Assembly (NCBI GenBank): GCA_041741375.1
Contig: JBGSKF010000116.1
Location: 1 to 64,000 of the forward strand
Length of the DNA: 64,000 nucleotides
Direction: 5' to 3'
From: OFTM291 sp041741375
GTDB taxonomy: Bacteria > Gemmatimonadota > Gemmatimonadetes > Gemmatimonadales > GWC2-71-9
A model generated the notes under the pieces. That model saw nothing but the letters and a program-made list of their open reading frames with translations, searched no databases and was not told where the DNA came from. The position numbers and the translations under genes were made by a program. Shown one piece after another: positions 8,559-17,673 of the stretch. Positions within the stretch are counted from its first letter, which is position 1. The number at the start of each line of letters is the position of its first letter.

Positions 8559-9403
8559 CCGATCGGCGCGACCAGGCCACCGGCCCTCTCACCCGGCTTC
8601 TTCTCATCGGCCTCGCCATCGCGGCGATGGTCGGGCTCATCGCGGGCCTCGCCCTCTCCACGTTGCCGCACCGGGAGAAGGGGAGTCCCGTGGAGAGCGT
8701 CGTGATCGTGGCAGCCACAGCCCCGATCCCGGCGGAGGCCGACGTCTTCCGGGCAGTGCCGGTCGACGTGCCGGGCGCTACCCTCGGAAGGGGCGGCGAG
8801 CCCCCCCGGCGGGCCACCGCTCGCCCGCGGACCTTGTCGAGATTCCGGGCCAACCGGGCCTACCCCGGCGCGCCGCCTCGCATTCCACATGCTCTCACCA
8901 ACACGGAGTTGCGGACGACAACCTGTCTGGTGTGCCACGAAAGGGGCGGGTACTCCCCGCGCTTTCTGGCCTATGTTCCTCGCACTCCCCATCCCGAACT
9001 CACCGACTGTCTCCAGTGTCACACGCCCGATGCCCACCTGGCCGGCGTGGCGCTCCCCGCCAACGAGGCCAATGACATCTGTCGCCAGTGCCATGCCCTG
9101 GGAGCCTCCTGGAACCAGCCCGCCACCCACCGGGCCTGGGGTGACGTCGACTGGCGACCCGCCCAGTGGCCTCCGCTGGACCCGGTACGGGCCTCGGGCA
9201 CTCCTCCGCCCATTCCGCACGATCTGGCCCTGCGGGGGAACTGCGGAACCTGTCATGTCGGTCAGTCCGCGATCTCGGAAATCCGCACCGCCCATCCGGA
9301 GCGATCCAACTGCCGTCAATGCCACATGACCATCGCCGCCACCGATTCCGTCTACACCCGCACCCCCCGGGCTCCGGCGGACACCATGACGGGAATCCCA
9401 TGA
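8555..9403 (+). CDS. Membrane-anchored five-heme cytochrome c, NapB-like
   Basis: 282 aa. An N-terminal transmembrane anchor (about 15-35) is followed by a periplasmic domain with five heme sites: CLVCH (124), CLQCH (152), CRQCH (176), CGTCH (230) and CRQCH (253). Two segments, PPRIPHAL before the first heme and PPPIPHDL before the fourth, resemble the PPxIPH motif of NapB diheme subunits, suggesting an internally duplicated NapB-type electron-transfer subunit. ATG overlaps the stop of the molybdoenzyme gene, and its own TGA overlaps the next ATG. The expected role is passing electrons between the membrane subunits and the NapA-like protein; direction is not visible from sequence. Confidence 0.85.
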   Translation: MTDRRDQATGPLTRLLLIGLAIAAMVGLIAGLALSTLPHREKGSPVESVVIVAATAPIPAEADVFRAVPVDVPGATLGRGGEPPRRATARPRTLSRFRANRAYPGAPPRIPHALTNTELRTTTCLVCHERGGYSPRFLAYVPRTPHPELTDCLQCHTPDAHLAGVALPANEANDICRQCHALGASWNQPATHRAWGDVDWRPAQWPPLDPVRASGTPPPIPHDLALRGNCGTCHVGQSAISEIRTAHPERSNCRQCHMTIAATDSVYTRTPRAPADTMTGIP

Positions 9404-10122
9404 TCCGCGCCGCCGCCCTTCTCCTCCTGCTCCTCCTGGTCACCGCCGTGGCCGGTCCCGGCTGTCCTGGGGAGGCACAGCCCGACGCGGGAGCCTTCCC
9501 GGGCGATGCATCACCGCTTCAGGATTCGACGCCAGGGGATTCGCTGGCGCAGCGGGAGCCGGGCGTCCTTTCCTCGGTTGAGGCGGTGCCGGTGACGGGT
9601 CGCACCGGTCCGGGCGGTCGTCCGTTCGAGGTGGGCCGGCGCACACCGGACGCGGTGAACGGACGCATTCGCCGGTTCGGGACCCGGCCCCTTCCCGTCC
9701 AGTTGCGGCTTCGGTCGCCCGATCTCTCGCGGTATCCGTGCACGTCGTGCCATCAGGGAATCCGACTGGTCATGGCCGACGAGAGGATACCCGACGCGCA
9801 CACCGACCTTCAGGTGGTTCATCCCACCGCGACAGGCTCCACCTGCGCCACCTGCCACGCGCCGGAGAACCCCGAACTCCTTGTGCTCGGAACCCGCGAA
9901 CGTGCGACCCTGGACCACGCCTACCAGTTGTGTGCGACCTGTCACTTCAGCCAGGTGGAATCCTGGACCGGAGGGGCGCACGGGAAACGGTTCGACGGCT
10001 GGCAGGGTCGGCGTGTGGTCATGGGATGCGCCGACTGTCACGATCCTCACGCCCCCGCCCTGGAGACTCGCATGCCCTTCCGTCCACCCCGGCTGCATCG
10101 TCCCGGGACCCGCACGCCATGA
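9400..10122 (+). CDS. Periplasmic four-heme cytochrome c
   Basis: 240 aa with a cleavable signal peptide (poly-Leu stretch 5-18). Four CxxCH sites sit in the C-terminal half: CTSCH (114), CATCH (149), CATCH (178) and CADCH (210, followed by DPH). The first ~100 residues are Pro/Gly-rich and probably disordered. It is translationally coupled on both sides (ATGA overlaps at 9400 and 10119), so it belongs to the same oxidoreductase operon and most likely shuttles electrons within that complex. It does not match a named subunit closely enough for me to give a symbol. Confidence 0.82.
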   Translation: MIRAAALLLLLLLVTAVAGPGCPGEAQPDAGAFPGDASPLQDSTPGDSLAQREPGVLSSVEAVPVTGRTGPGGRPFEVGRRTPDAVNGRIRRFGTRPLPVQLRLRSPDLSRYPCTSCHQGIRLVMADERIPDAHTDLQVVHPTATGSTCATCHAPENPELLVLGTRERATLDHAYQLCATCHFSQVESWTGGAHGKRFDGWQGRRVVMGCADCHDPHAPALETRMPFRPPRLHRPGTRTP

Positions 10123-11078
10123 TCCCGCATCCCGGATCCGTACCCACGACGGGGGCCGCCCCGTCCGCGGGCACCCCGATCACGCGGCGCACGGCGTTGA
10201 CCACCCTGGCCGCCAGCGTGGCGGGGGCGGCCGCCTGCTCCCGTCAGGAGGTGACGGAAGAGACCGCGGAGGCGCGGGGTCTGGAGTGGCGGGAACAGAT
10301 CAAACGCAACTACCGCCTCATGACGGAGGAGGAACGGGCGGAGACGATCGCTCGTCTGGAGCGTCTGGCCCTTCTCCGGCGTGGGGAGGAGGTGTCGATC
10401 GCCTCCTCTTCCGCCCAACCGGGTGTGACCTTCGGCTACGCGTTCAACATCTCGAAGTGCAAGGGATTCCGGAGCTGCGTCGAGGCGTGCATCAACGAGA
10501 ACAACCTCGATCGTCGCGCGGAAACCCAGTACATCCGGATCTTCGAGATGGAAGAAAGCGGCGGGGTCGACCTGGATCACGCCACCGCCACCTTCCAGCA
10601 CGACGTCCCGGCCGAGGGTCACTTCTACCTCGGCACCCAGTGCTTCCAGTGCGCCAACCCTCCCTGCGTCCAGGTCTGCCCCGTCGGGGCGACATGGCAG
10701 GAGCCGGACGGCATCACGGTGATCGATTACGACTGGTGCATCGGATGCCGTTATTGCATGGCGGCGTGTCCCTACTGGGCGCGGCGCTTCAACTGGAGTG
10801 AACCCGAGGTTCCCGCCGGCGAGGTGAACCCCAATCAGCACTATCTCGGCAACCGGGCGCGCAAGAAGGGGGTGGTGGAAAAATGCACCTTCTGCATTCA
10901 CCGCACGCGGGAGGGGAGGCTGCCGGCCTGCGCCGAGGCGTGCCCGACGGGTGCGCGGGTGTTCGGCAACCTGCTCGATCCGGACTCGGAGATCCGCTGG
11001 GTGCTCGAGCACAAGAAGGTTTTCCGGTTGAAGGAGGACCTGAACACCGAACCACGGTTCTGGTACTTCACGGACTGA
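10119..11078 (+). CDS. 4Fe-4S ferredoxin-type electron-transfer subunit (DmsB/PsrB/NrfC-like)
   Basis: 319 aa with a Tat-like signal (TRRTALTTL) ending in GAAAC (Cys40), which could also be a lipobox. Four cysteine clusters typical of DmsB/PsrB subunits follow: C114-x5-C120-x3-C124; CFQC...CVQVC (about 175-187); CIGCRYCMAAC (207-217); and CTFC...CAEAC (256-275). In the first cluster the usual second Cys is Phe117 (KGFRSC), so that site has only three of four local ligands and may hold a 3Fe cluster or an altered 4Fe cluster. The protein should link the NrfD quinone subunit downstream to the cytochromes and molybdoenzyme upstream. Confidence 0.9.
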   Translation: MIPHPGSVPTTGAAPSAGTPITRRTALTTLAASVAGAAACSRQEVTEETAEARGLEWREQIKRNYRLMTEEERAETIARLERLALLRRGEEVSIASSSAQPGVTFGYAFNISKCKGFRSCVEACINENNLDRRAETQYIRIFEMEESGGVDLDHATATFQHDVPAEGHFYLGTQCFQCANPPCVQVCPVGATWQEPDGITVIDYDWCIGCRYCMAACPYWARRFNWSEPEVPAGEVNPNQHYLGNRARKKGVVEKCTFCIHRTREGRLPACAEACPTGARVFGNLLDPDSEIRWVLEHKKVFRLKEDLNTEPRFWYFTD

Positions 11079-11096
11079 CCACGGGACGAGGCGACG

Positions 11097-12425
11097 ATGC
11101 ACCTGAAAGCGTTTCTGCTGGTGGGTCTGGACTCCGCGACGAACGGGGGGCGTCGTTACCACGTGTGGATGGGGGCACTCACCCTGATCATGCTGATCGG
11201 CGGGTACGCCTATGCGGTGCAGCTCCGGGACGGACTCGGGGTCACCGGCATGAGCGATCATGTGAGCTGGGGTTTCTACATCGCCAATTTCACCTTTCTG
11301 GTGGGCCTGGCCGCGGCCGCGATGATGCTGGTCCTGCCGGCGTATGTGCTCAAGGATGTGGACTTCGCCAAGGCCGTTCTGATGGCGGAGGCGGTGGCCG
11401 TCGCGGCGATCGTGATGTGCCTTCTCTTCGTGGTGGTGGACATCGGCAATCCGCTCGCGAGCTGGCACCTCATGCCGTTCGTCGGCACCCTCAACTGGCC
11501 TCGCTCCCTGCTCGCGTGGGACGTGGTCGTGCTGAACGGCTATCTGGTGCTGAATCTGGGGATTCCATTCTACATCCTGTACAGCCGGTTCGCCGGTCGC
11601 CAGCCCGACAAGCGGAAGTACCTGCCCTGGATCTACCTCGCCGTGGTCTGGGCGGTCAGCATCCACCTGGTCACGGCGTTCCTGCTGGCCGGATTGCCCG
11701 CCCGCCCGTTCTGGAACACCGCCCTGCTCGGGCCCCGCTTTCTCGCATCCGCCTTCACGGCCGGTCCGGCCTTCGTGATCGTGCTGCTCTGGTTCATTCG
11801 GAGCCAGACCGCCTACGAGATCGCCGAGGGGGCGTTCACGAAGCTTGCGCTCATTGTCACGGTGGCGGCGCAGATCAACCTGATCATGCTTCTTTCCGAG
11901 CTGTTCTACAAGTTCTATGCGCCGACCCACCATGGGATCAATGCACGGTATCTCTTCCTCGGGCTCGACGGCCACAACGCCCTTGTCCCGTGGATATGGG
12001 TCTCCGTGGGTCTCAATGTGCTGGCCACGGTCGCCTTGTCCATCCATCCGGTGCGTCGCAACATCCGGGCGTTGATCCCCCTGTGTGTGGTGCTGTTCGT
12101 GGCCGTCTGGATCGAGAAGGGGATCGGGCTGGTGATTCCGGGATTTGTGCCCTCTCCCCTGGGCGAGATCGTCGAATACGTCCCGAGCGCGATCGAACTG
12201 GCTGTGGCGGCCGGGATCTGGGCCCTGGGGCTCTTTGTTCTCACGGTGCTGGTCCGGGTCGCCCTGCCCATCGAACTGGGGTTGGTCCGCAGCCCGCATC
12301 TCCTCCCGCCGGGGCCGACCCGTGCGGGACGATCCCCGGCGCCCGCCCGCCCGGACGAGCGGGTGATCCGTCCGCGCAGTGCCCCCGAGAGTGGTCCGCG
12401 CGGGAGACCGGTTCGGTATCGCTGA
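11097..12425 (+). CDS. nrfD: NrfD/PsrC-type quinone-interacting membrane subunit
   Basis: 442-aa polytopic inner-membrane protein with about nine to ten hydrophobic helices. Early motifs SWGFYIANFTFLVG and DIGNPLASWHLMPF match the NrfD/PsrC family, which oxidises or reduces quinols and passes electrons to a ferredoxin-like partner. It lies 18 bp after the FeS gene and completes the complex encoded from 6312. The Pro/Arg-rich C-terminal tail (about 400-442) is probably cytoplasmic. NrfD alone does not tell whether the complex is a reductase or dehydrogenase, and some family members also move protons. Confidence 0.9.
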   Translation: MHLKAFLLVGLDSATNGGRRYHVWMGALTLIMLIGGYAYAVQLRDGLGVTGMSDHVSWGFYIANFTFLVGLAAAAMMLVLPAYVLKDVDFAKAVLMAEAVAVAAIVMCLLFVVVDIGNPLASWHLMPFVGTLNWPRSLLAWDVVVLNGYLVLNLGIPFYILYSRFAGRQPDKRKYLPWIYLAVVWAVSIHLVTAFLLAGLPARPFWNTALLGPRFLASAFTAGPAFVIVLLWFIRSQTAYEIAEGAFTKLALIVTVAAQINLIMLLSELFYKFYAPTHHGINARYLFLGLDGHNALVPWIWVSVGLNVLATVALSIHPVRRNIRALIPLCVVLFVAVWIEKGIGLVIPGFVPSPLGEIVEYVPSAIELAVAAGIWALGLFVLTVLVRVALPIELGLVRSPHLLPPGPTRAGRSPAPARPDERVIRPRSAPESGPRGRPVRYR

Positions 12426-12478
12426 CGCACCCTGTCCGTGCCGGCTCCGTGCCGGCCACACCTTGAGGAGGCAGATCC

Positions 12479-13429
12479 ATGTCCAGACACATGCCAAACG
12501 ACACACGGTATTCGTTCGCCGCGGTGGTCGCGGGGCTCACCACGGCGATCCTTCTGGGGGCCATCCTGGTTGCCGTGGGGCTGCCTCTGATCGTGGCGGG
12601 GGCGGCGGGCGTGGCGCTTGGGCTCTTTCTCGCCGCGTCCATCAAGTACACCGATCAGTGGGAGCGGGCCGTTCTCCTGCGCTTGGGGAGATATCGCGGG
12701 CTCCGAGGCCCCGGGTACTTCACGGTCGTCCCGATCCTCGATCGAGTCAGCGACCACATTGACCAGCGGATTCGGACCACGGCCTTCGGGGCCGAATCAT
12801 GCCTCACGCGGGACACGGTGCCCGTCAACGTCGACGCCATCGCTTTCTGGATCGTGTACGACGCCGAGCGAGCCGCCCTGGAAGTGCAGGACTACGATGA
12901 GGCCGTCATCCTGTCGGCTCAGACGGCGTTGCGGGATGCCATCGGCAAGCATGACCTGGCCGAGTTGATCCAGTCCCGGGTCGAACTGGGGCACGGACTG
13001 CGGGATGCGCTCGAGCGGAAGATGGAGAACTGGGGTATCCGGGTGCAGTCGGTCGAAATTCGCGACGTGATCATTCCCCCCGCGCTCGAGGACGCGATGT
13101 CGCGCCAGGCCCAGGCCGAACGGGAACGGCAGGCCCGCATCATTCTGGGCACGGCGGAAACCGAGATTGCCTCCAAGTTCGTCGAGGCCGCCAACAGTTA
13201 TCGGAACAACCCCGTGGCCATGAACCTGCGTGCGATGAACATGCTCTATGAGAGCATCGTGAAGCGCGGATCGCTGATGGTGGTGCCCTCGGGTCTGGCC
13301 GATTCGCTCAACCTCCCCGGCATGGTCGGGATGCTCGGCGCCAAGGGAATGGTGCCCCACGCGGGTGAGTTGGCGGACGGTGAGAGCGCCAAGGCCGAGG
13401 ATGGTACAGCTCTGCCCTCACGCGACTGA
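12479..13429 (+). CDS. Slipin/stomatin-family SPFH protein
   Basis: 316 aa. A hydrophobic N-terminal hairpin (about 15-55) precedes an SPFH/band-7 domain (about 60-250). Characteristic features are the YERAVLLRLGRY-type opening (here WERAVLLRLGRYRG), PGYFTVVPILDRV, and the prohibitin-like helix IPPALEDAMSRQAQAERERQAR. SPFH proteins form membrane microdomain scaffolds and influence membrane protein quality control. An AGGAGG site lies just before the ATG. It follows the oxidoreductase operon by 53 bp on the same strand and may be cotranscribed. No adjacent NfeD partner is seen. Confidence 0.9.
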   Translation: MSRHMPNDTRYSFAAVVAGLTTAILLGAILVAVGLPLIVAGAAGVALGLFLAASIKYTDQWERAVLLRLGRYRGLRGPGYFTVVPILDRVSDHIDQRIRTTAFGAESCLTRDTVPVNVDAIAFWIVYDAERAALEVQDYDEAVILSAQTALRDAIGKHDLAELIQSRVELGHGLRDALERKMENWGIRVQSVEIRDVIIPPALEDAMSRQAQAERERQARIILGTAETEIASKFVEAANSYRNNPVAMNLRAMNMLYESIVKRGSLMVVPSGLADSLNLPGMVGMLGAKGMVPHAGELADGESAKAEDGTALPSRD

Positions 13430-13497
13430 GGACCGGACCGGTCCCACGATGGGTCTGCCGCGGCGAACGGCGGGGGGGGGGCGCGGCCCCGCGGTCG

Positions 13498-14019
13498 TCA
13501 AGCGCGTGAAGGGGTCCCTCCGTTCGCTGTGGCACCGGTTCCGAGGGGCCTGGACATGAGGAGAAAGAGCGCAGGCCGGAGGAGTTTGCCCGGTTCGGAA
13601 AAGGGGGCGGTGCCCGTGATCCGGTAGCCCAGGGCCTCGTAGAACGGGACAAGCTCCGTGCGGAGGTCGACCACGCGGATCTCCATCGTGGTGCACCCCC
13701 GTTCTCGTGCCAGGTCTTCCGCTGCGCCGATGAGCCTCCGTCCGACCCCCTGTCCCTGCCGGTCCGGGGCGGTGGCGAGCAAACCAAAATATCCGCGGGT
13801 TCCCCGGATCCGGACCACCACCGTCCCCACGAACTCTTCACCCCGCGGGTGGGTGGCCGTGGCGACGAGAATGGTGGTCCCCTCCTCGGCCAGGTCACGG
13901 GCGCACTCCTCCTCGGTGATCCGGGGCCCGGTGACGAAGAACTGCTCGACTCGAAAGGCCACGTTGATCAGGCGAGTGATCGCGGGCACATCACCGGGCG
14001 TGGCAGGGCGAACGATCAT
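13498..14019 (-). CDS. GNAT-family N-acetyltransferase
   Basis: 173-aa cytoplasmic acyl-CoA-dependent acetyltransferase. The acetyl-CoA-binding motif appears as LLATAPDRQGQGVGRRLIGAAEDLARERG (roughly residues 84-112), followed by a GNAT-typical LVPFYEALGYRITG. Start: ATG at 14019, preceded on its strand by GGGAAGG. The longer reading frame upstream runs into a dispersed palindromic repeat and is not coding. The substrate cannot be predicted. The 68 bp between it and the slipin gene include a long G run. Confidence 0.88.
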   Translation of the reverse strand: MIVRPATPGDVPAITRLINVAFRVEQFFVTGPRITEEECARDLAEEGTTILVATATHPRGEEFVGTVVVRIRGTRGYFGLLATAPDRQGQGVGRRLIGAAEDLARERGCTTMEIRVVDLRTELVPFYEALGYRITGTAPFSEPGKLLRPALFLLMSRPLGTGATANGGTPSRA

Positions 14020-14075
14020 GCGCCTTCCCCATTGGCCTGATGAACAATGAATGATGAAAGACAACGGACACATGG

Positions 14076-14095
14076 ATTCCCGCTTTCGCGGGAAT
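14076..14095. repeat. dRS3-like palindrome
   Basis: ATTCCCGC and GCGGGAAT around TTTC, within CATGGATTCCCGC...GGGAATGACGG. This matches the widely dispersed ATTCCCN8GGGAAT class best known from Neisseria dRS3 repeats. One copy seen here. Confidence 0.75.
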
Positions 14096-14123
14096 GACGG
14101 CCCCCCGGGGATATGACGCCCCA

Positions 14124-14213
14124 TTCGCCATTCCCCTTCTCCCTATTCCCCTACTCCCTATTCCCCTATTCCCCTATTCCCTATTCCCTATTCCCTATTC
14201 CCTACCTCAGACA
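14124..14213. repeat. CTATTCC/CTACTCC heptamer array
   Basis: About ten degenerate CCCTATT/CCCTACT units with period 7 to 8 directly downstream of the gyrB stop codon. Same type as 55048-55110 and complementary to the array at 50970. Confidence 0.85.
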
Positions 14214-16144
14214 TCGAGGTTTGAGACGTACTGGGCGTTGGCCTCGATGAACTGGCGGCGCGGTTCCACGTCGTCTCCCATCAACTCATCGAACAGTTTG
14301 GAGGCATCCACGGCGTCCTCCAGGGTGACGCGCTGGATGGTCCGGACCTCGGGATCCATGGTGGTTATCCAGAGTTGCTCGGGGTTCATCTCGCCCAAGC
14401 CCTTGTAGCGCTGAATGTTGACGTTACCCTTCCCCTCGGGGCCGGCCAGCCTCTTGATGAACTCATCGCGTTCCTGGTCGGTGAAGGCGTAGAACTCCTC
14501 CTTTCCCTTGGCCACGCGGTAGAGCGGGGGCTGGGCGATGTAGATGTACCCCGACTCGATGAGCTCCGGCATCTGCCGGAAGAAGAAGGTGAGCAGGAGG
14601 GTCCGGATATGGGCGCCGTCGACGTCGGCGTCGGTCATCAGGATGATCTTGTGGTAGCGGGCGTCCTCGATCCGGAACTCGTCCTTGACGCCGGCTCCGA
14701 TCGCCGTGATCATCGACCGGATCTCCTCGTTGCCAAGGATCTTGTCGATGCGGGCGCGCTCCACGTTGAGGATCTTGCCGCGGAGCGGGAGAATGGCCTG
14801 GAACGACCGGTTGCGACCCATCTTGGCGCTGCCGCCGGCGGAGTCACCCTCGACCAGGTAGATCTCACAGAGCGCGGGGTCCTCGAGGGAGCAGTCGGCC
14901 AGCTTGCCGGGGAGCACTGCGTTTTCGAGACCGGTCTTCTTGCGGACCAGATCGCGGGCCTTGCGGGCTGCTTCCCGGGCGAGGGCGGCGCTGACCGCCT
15001 TCTCGACCACGGCCCGGGTGACCGGGGGGTTCTCCTCGAGCCAGGTACCGAGGTGTTCGTTGACGATCTGCTTGACGATGCCCTCGACCTCGCTGTTGCC
15101 GAGCTTGGTCTTGGTCTGGCCCTCGAACTGCGGCTCCTTCACCTTGACGTGCATCACGCAGGTGAGTCCCTCGCGGATGTCCTCTCCTCCGAGGGTGAAG
15201 TCGGCCTTTTTCAGGGCGCCGGTCTTCTTGGCGATGTCGTTGATGGTGCGGGTCAGCGCCGAGCGGAATCCGGTGAGATGGGTCCCCCCCTCGTGGGTAT
15301 TGATGTTGTTCACGAAGGTGAAGGTGTTCTCGTTGTACCCCTCCTCGTACTGCATGGCGATGTCCACGTCCACCTCATCCCGGGTGGCGCTGAAGGCGAT
15401 CGGTTTGGCGTGAAGCACCTTCTTGTTCCGGGTGAGGTATCGCACGAATTCCGTGAGCCCCCCCTTGGCGAGGAAGGTTTCCGTCTGGACCGGATCCCGG
15501 CGTTCATCGGTCAGGTGGATGGTGATGCCGCCGTTCAGGAAGGCGAGGTTCCGGAGCCGGTCGGCGATGGTGGTGTAGTTGAAGTCGAGGGTGTTGAAGA
15601 TCTCGTGATCGGGCTTGAAGGTGACGGTGGTTCCCGTCCCCTTGACCTTGTCGCCGCGGGTGAGCTGGCGGGTCGTCTTGCCCCGCACGAACGCCATCGT
15701 ATGCCGGTATCCGCCCCGGTCCACAATGACCTCGAGCTGCTCCGACAGGGCGTTCACGACGGACACGCCCACGCCGTGGAGACCGCCGGACACCTTGTAG
15801 CTGTTCTTGTCGAACTTGCCCCCGGCGTGCAGCGTGGTGAGGGCGAGTTCCACGCCGGGGATCTTCTCGGTCGGGTGGAGGTCCACCGGGATGCCGCGCC
15901 CGTTGTCCGTCACGGTCACGGAATTGTTGGGATGGATCGTGACGCTGATGGTGTCGCAGAAGCCGGCGAGCGCCTCGTCGATCGAGTTGTCCACGACCTC
16001 ATAGACCAGGTGGTGGAGCCCGCTCTCCCCGGTGGAGCCGATGTACATGCCGGGGCGGCGGCGAACGGCCTCCAGTCCCTTGAGGACCTGGATCGAATCG
16101 GCATCGTACGATGTGTGTTCGGACGGGATGGGTGCGTGTGCCAT
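14207..16144 (-). CDS. gyrB: DNA gyrase subunit B
   Basis: 645-aa ATPase subunit of gyrase, usual length. The GHKL ATPase motifs are present: EVVDNSIDEA, TDNGRGIPV and GLHGVGVSVVNAL. The TOPRIM domain shows EGDSAGGSAKMGRNR and the Mg-binding DADVDGAHIRTLLL, followed by the C-terminal RYKGLGEMNPEQLW. The ATG at 16144 gives MAHAPIP; an in-frame TTG 45 bp upstream is less likely. It lies downstream of recF and a DUF721 gene on the same strand, the common recF-dciA-gyrB order. No dnaN or dnaA is found beside it, so the usual origin-proximal cluster is broken by an enoyl-CoA hydratase gene. Confidence 0.98.
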   Translation of the reverse strand: MAHAPIPSEHTSYDADSIQVLKGLEAVRRRPGMYIGSTGESGLHHLVYEVVDNSIDEALAGFCDTISVTIHPNNSVTVTDNGRGIPVDLHPTEKIPGVELALTTLHAGGKFDKNSYKVSGGLHGVGVSVVNALSEQLEVIVDRGGYRHTMAFVRGKTTRQLTRGDKVKGTGTTVTFKPDHEIFNTLDFNYTTIADRLRNLAFLNGGITIHLTDERRDPVQTETFLAKGGLTEFVRYLTRNKKVLHAKPIAFSATRDEVDVDIAMQYEEGYNENTFTFVNNINTHEGGTHLTGFRSALTRTINDIAKKTGALKKADFTLGGEDIREGLTCVMHVKVKEPQFEGQTKTKLGNSEVEGIVKQIVNEHLGTWLEENPPVTRAVVEKAVSAALAREAARKARDLVRKKTGLENAVLPGKLADCSLEDPALCEIYLVEGDSAGGSAKMGRNRSFQAILPLRGKILNVERARIDKILGNEEIRSMITAIGAGVKDEFRIEDARYHKIILMTDADVDGAHIRTLLLTFFFRQMPELIESGYIYIAQPPLYRVAKGKEEFYAFTDQERDEFIKRLAGPEGKGNVNIQRYKGLGEMNPEQLWITTMDPEVRTIQRVTLEDAVDASKLFDELMGDDVEPRRQFIEANAQYVSNLDV

Positions 16145-16163
16145 GTCCCTGGTTCGTCGAAGG

Positions 16164-16478
16164 TCAGGATCGGTCGAGGGGACCGACAACCCAGCGTACA
16201 GATCGAATGCGTCCCTTCCGGTCGGTGTTCAACCGGGCCAGGATGCGGGGTGTCATCAAGCTCAGTTCGGTGGCCCAGGCCGCCGTCGCCACCCGGACCC
16301 GGAGAACGCCGTCGGCCGTGACCGACTCGGGGCGGGTCACCGAGGCCACCTGGGGGCCCACCGCCTCGGGCCACCGGGTGATGGCGTCGGCCTGGTCCAT
16401 GCGCCGCACCAGCCCCGCCTGCCGGAAGAAGGCCTGCAGCGCCTCCCCGATAGGGGTCGGTCCCCGCCGGGTCGTCAC
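16164..16478 (-). CDS. DciA-like DUF721 protein
   Basis: 104-aa protein with the DUF721 fold: an N-terminal helix-rich segment (PIGEALQAFFRQAGL) and W-x-E-A-VG-x-Q-V followed by the KH-like VLRVRVATAAWATELSLM. DciA proteins load the replicative helicase DnaB in bacteria without DnaC. It overlaps the recF stop by 4 bp and precedes gyrB by 19 bp, the conserved neighbourhood of the family. Function is inferred from family and context. Confidence 0.86.
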   Translation of the reverse strand: MTTRRGPTPIGEALQAFFRQAGLVRRMDQADAITRWPEAVGPQVASVTRPESVTADGVLRVRVATAAWATELSLMTPRILARLNTDRKGRIRSVRWVVGPLDRS

Positions 16479-17620
16479 GGGGGTCCGGCCGCCGGGAAGA
16501 CACGTCCGTCCTCCACCCGCATCACAGGCAGATTCAGCCCGGGAGGCAGTTCATCGGCCCGGGGTGCGGTGATGAAGATCTGTCTCCCGTCGGTCCGCTG
16601 TTCCAGCCGCGCGGCCAGCCGGCGCTGCCGCTCCCCGTCCAGCTCGGCGAAGATGTCGTCGAGCAGCAGGGCCGGCGCCTGCTGGCGATCGTGTGCGAGG
16701 GTCTCGAGCTCGCACAGCTTCAGGGCGATCGCCGCCGACCGATGCTGGCCCCGCGATCCGAAATCGCGGAACGACCGCCGGTCTCCCAGCAGAAGGAGGA
16801 GGTCGTCGCGATGGGGCCCCGTCATCGTCGCGCGACGGGCCAGATCCCGGGGGAGCGACCGGGCGAGTGCGGCGGGCCATGCCTCCCGGTGCGCCAGTTG
16901 GTCCGTCCCCCGATATTCCATCGCGACTGACATCGGTTCTCCCAGGGTGCCGCACTCCTCCGCAAATCGGATCCGGATCGACTCGATCCAGGCCAGGCGC
17001 CTGGCCACCAACGGCGCGCCGTTGTCCGCCAGTGCCCCGTCAAAGGCACAGGCCACCTCCCGCTGGCCGGCCCGGAGTGCGGCGTTCCGCTGGGCCAGCG
17101 CCATCCGGTACCGCGCCAGGGTTCGCAGGTACGACGGGTCGGCCAGTGCCAGGACCCGGTCGAGATACTGGCGACGTCCGGCGGCGGCCCCCTGCACAAG
17201 CCCCAGGTCGGCGGGGAGAAACGCGACCGCCAGCCACTCCCCGATGGCGTCGCGCTGCCGCTCGAATGGGACGCCGTCCCTCGCGATGCGCTTGCGCCGG
17301 GCCGCCCGCTGAAACGCCGCGGTGAAGACCGTCTCCCCCCGCCCCCCCGCCTCCCGTTCCGCGACAGGGCGCTCTTCGTTCCCCACGGTGAGCGAGAGAT
17401 GGAACCCGTCTCCCGCGCCGCTGTCTCCATTCCACCGGACCAGGTCGGTGTCGGGAGCTCCCCGGAAGGACCGATACAGCACCGGGTAGTAGAGCGCCTC
17501 CAGAAGGTTGGTCTTGCCGTGGCCGTTGGGCCCGAGGAACACCGCCCCCGGACCCGGGAGAGAGAGGTCGAGATCGGCCAGATTTCGGAACCCTCGCGCC
17601 ACGATCCGGATCGCCCGCAT
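16475..17620 (-). CDS. recF: DNA replication and repair protein RecF
   Basis: 381-aa SMC-like ATPase that helps load RecA at gaps. Walker A is GPNGHGKTNLLE (about residues 30-41), with the RecF-typical YRSFRGAPDTDLVRW after it. Near the C-terminus the signature region GPHRDDLLLLLGDR and Walker B LLLDDIFAELDGERQRRL are followed by the D-loop. The usual RecF length is about 360-380 aa. The start at 17620 (MRAIRIVARGFRNL) matches family N-termini; the longer frame is not supported. It is 53 bp downstream of the enoyl-CoA hydratase start region and overlaps dciA. Confidence 0.96.
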   Translation of the reverse strand: MRAIRIVARGFRNLADLDLSLPGPGAVFLGPNGHGKTNLLEALYYPVLYRSFRGAPDTDLVRWNGDSGAGDGFHLSLTVGNEERPVAEREAGGRGETVFTAAFQRAARRKRIARDGVPFERQRDAIGEWLAVAFLPADLGLVQGAAAGRRQYLDRVLALADPSYLRTLARYRMALAQRNAALRAGQREVACAFDGALADNGAPLVARRLAWIESIRIRFAEECGTLGEPMSVAMEYRGTDQLAHREAWPAALARSLPRDLARRATMTGPHRDDLLLLLGDRRSFRDFGSRGQHRSAAIALKLCELETLAHDRQQAPALLLDDIFAELDGERQRRLAARLEQRTDGRQIFITAPRADELPPGLNLPVMRVEDGRVFPAAGPP

Positions 17621-17673
17621 CCCCGGAAAAATAGCCGGATCGGGGGGGGAATGGCAGTCTCGGATGCCGACGG

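Noticed and set aside
14207..17620. Replication origin next to gyrB/recF
   Set aside because: No DnaA-box cluster, dnaA or dnaN seen.
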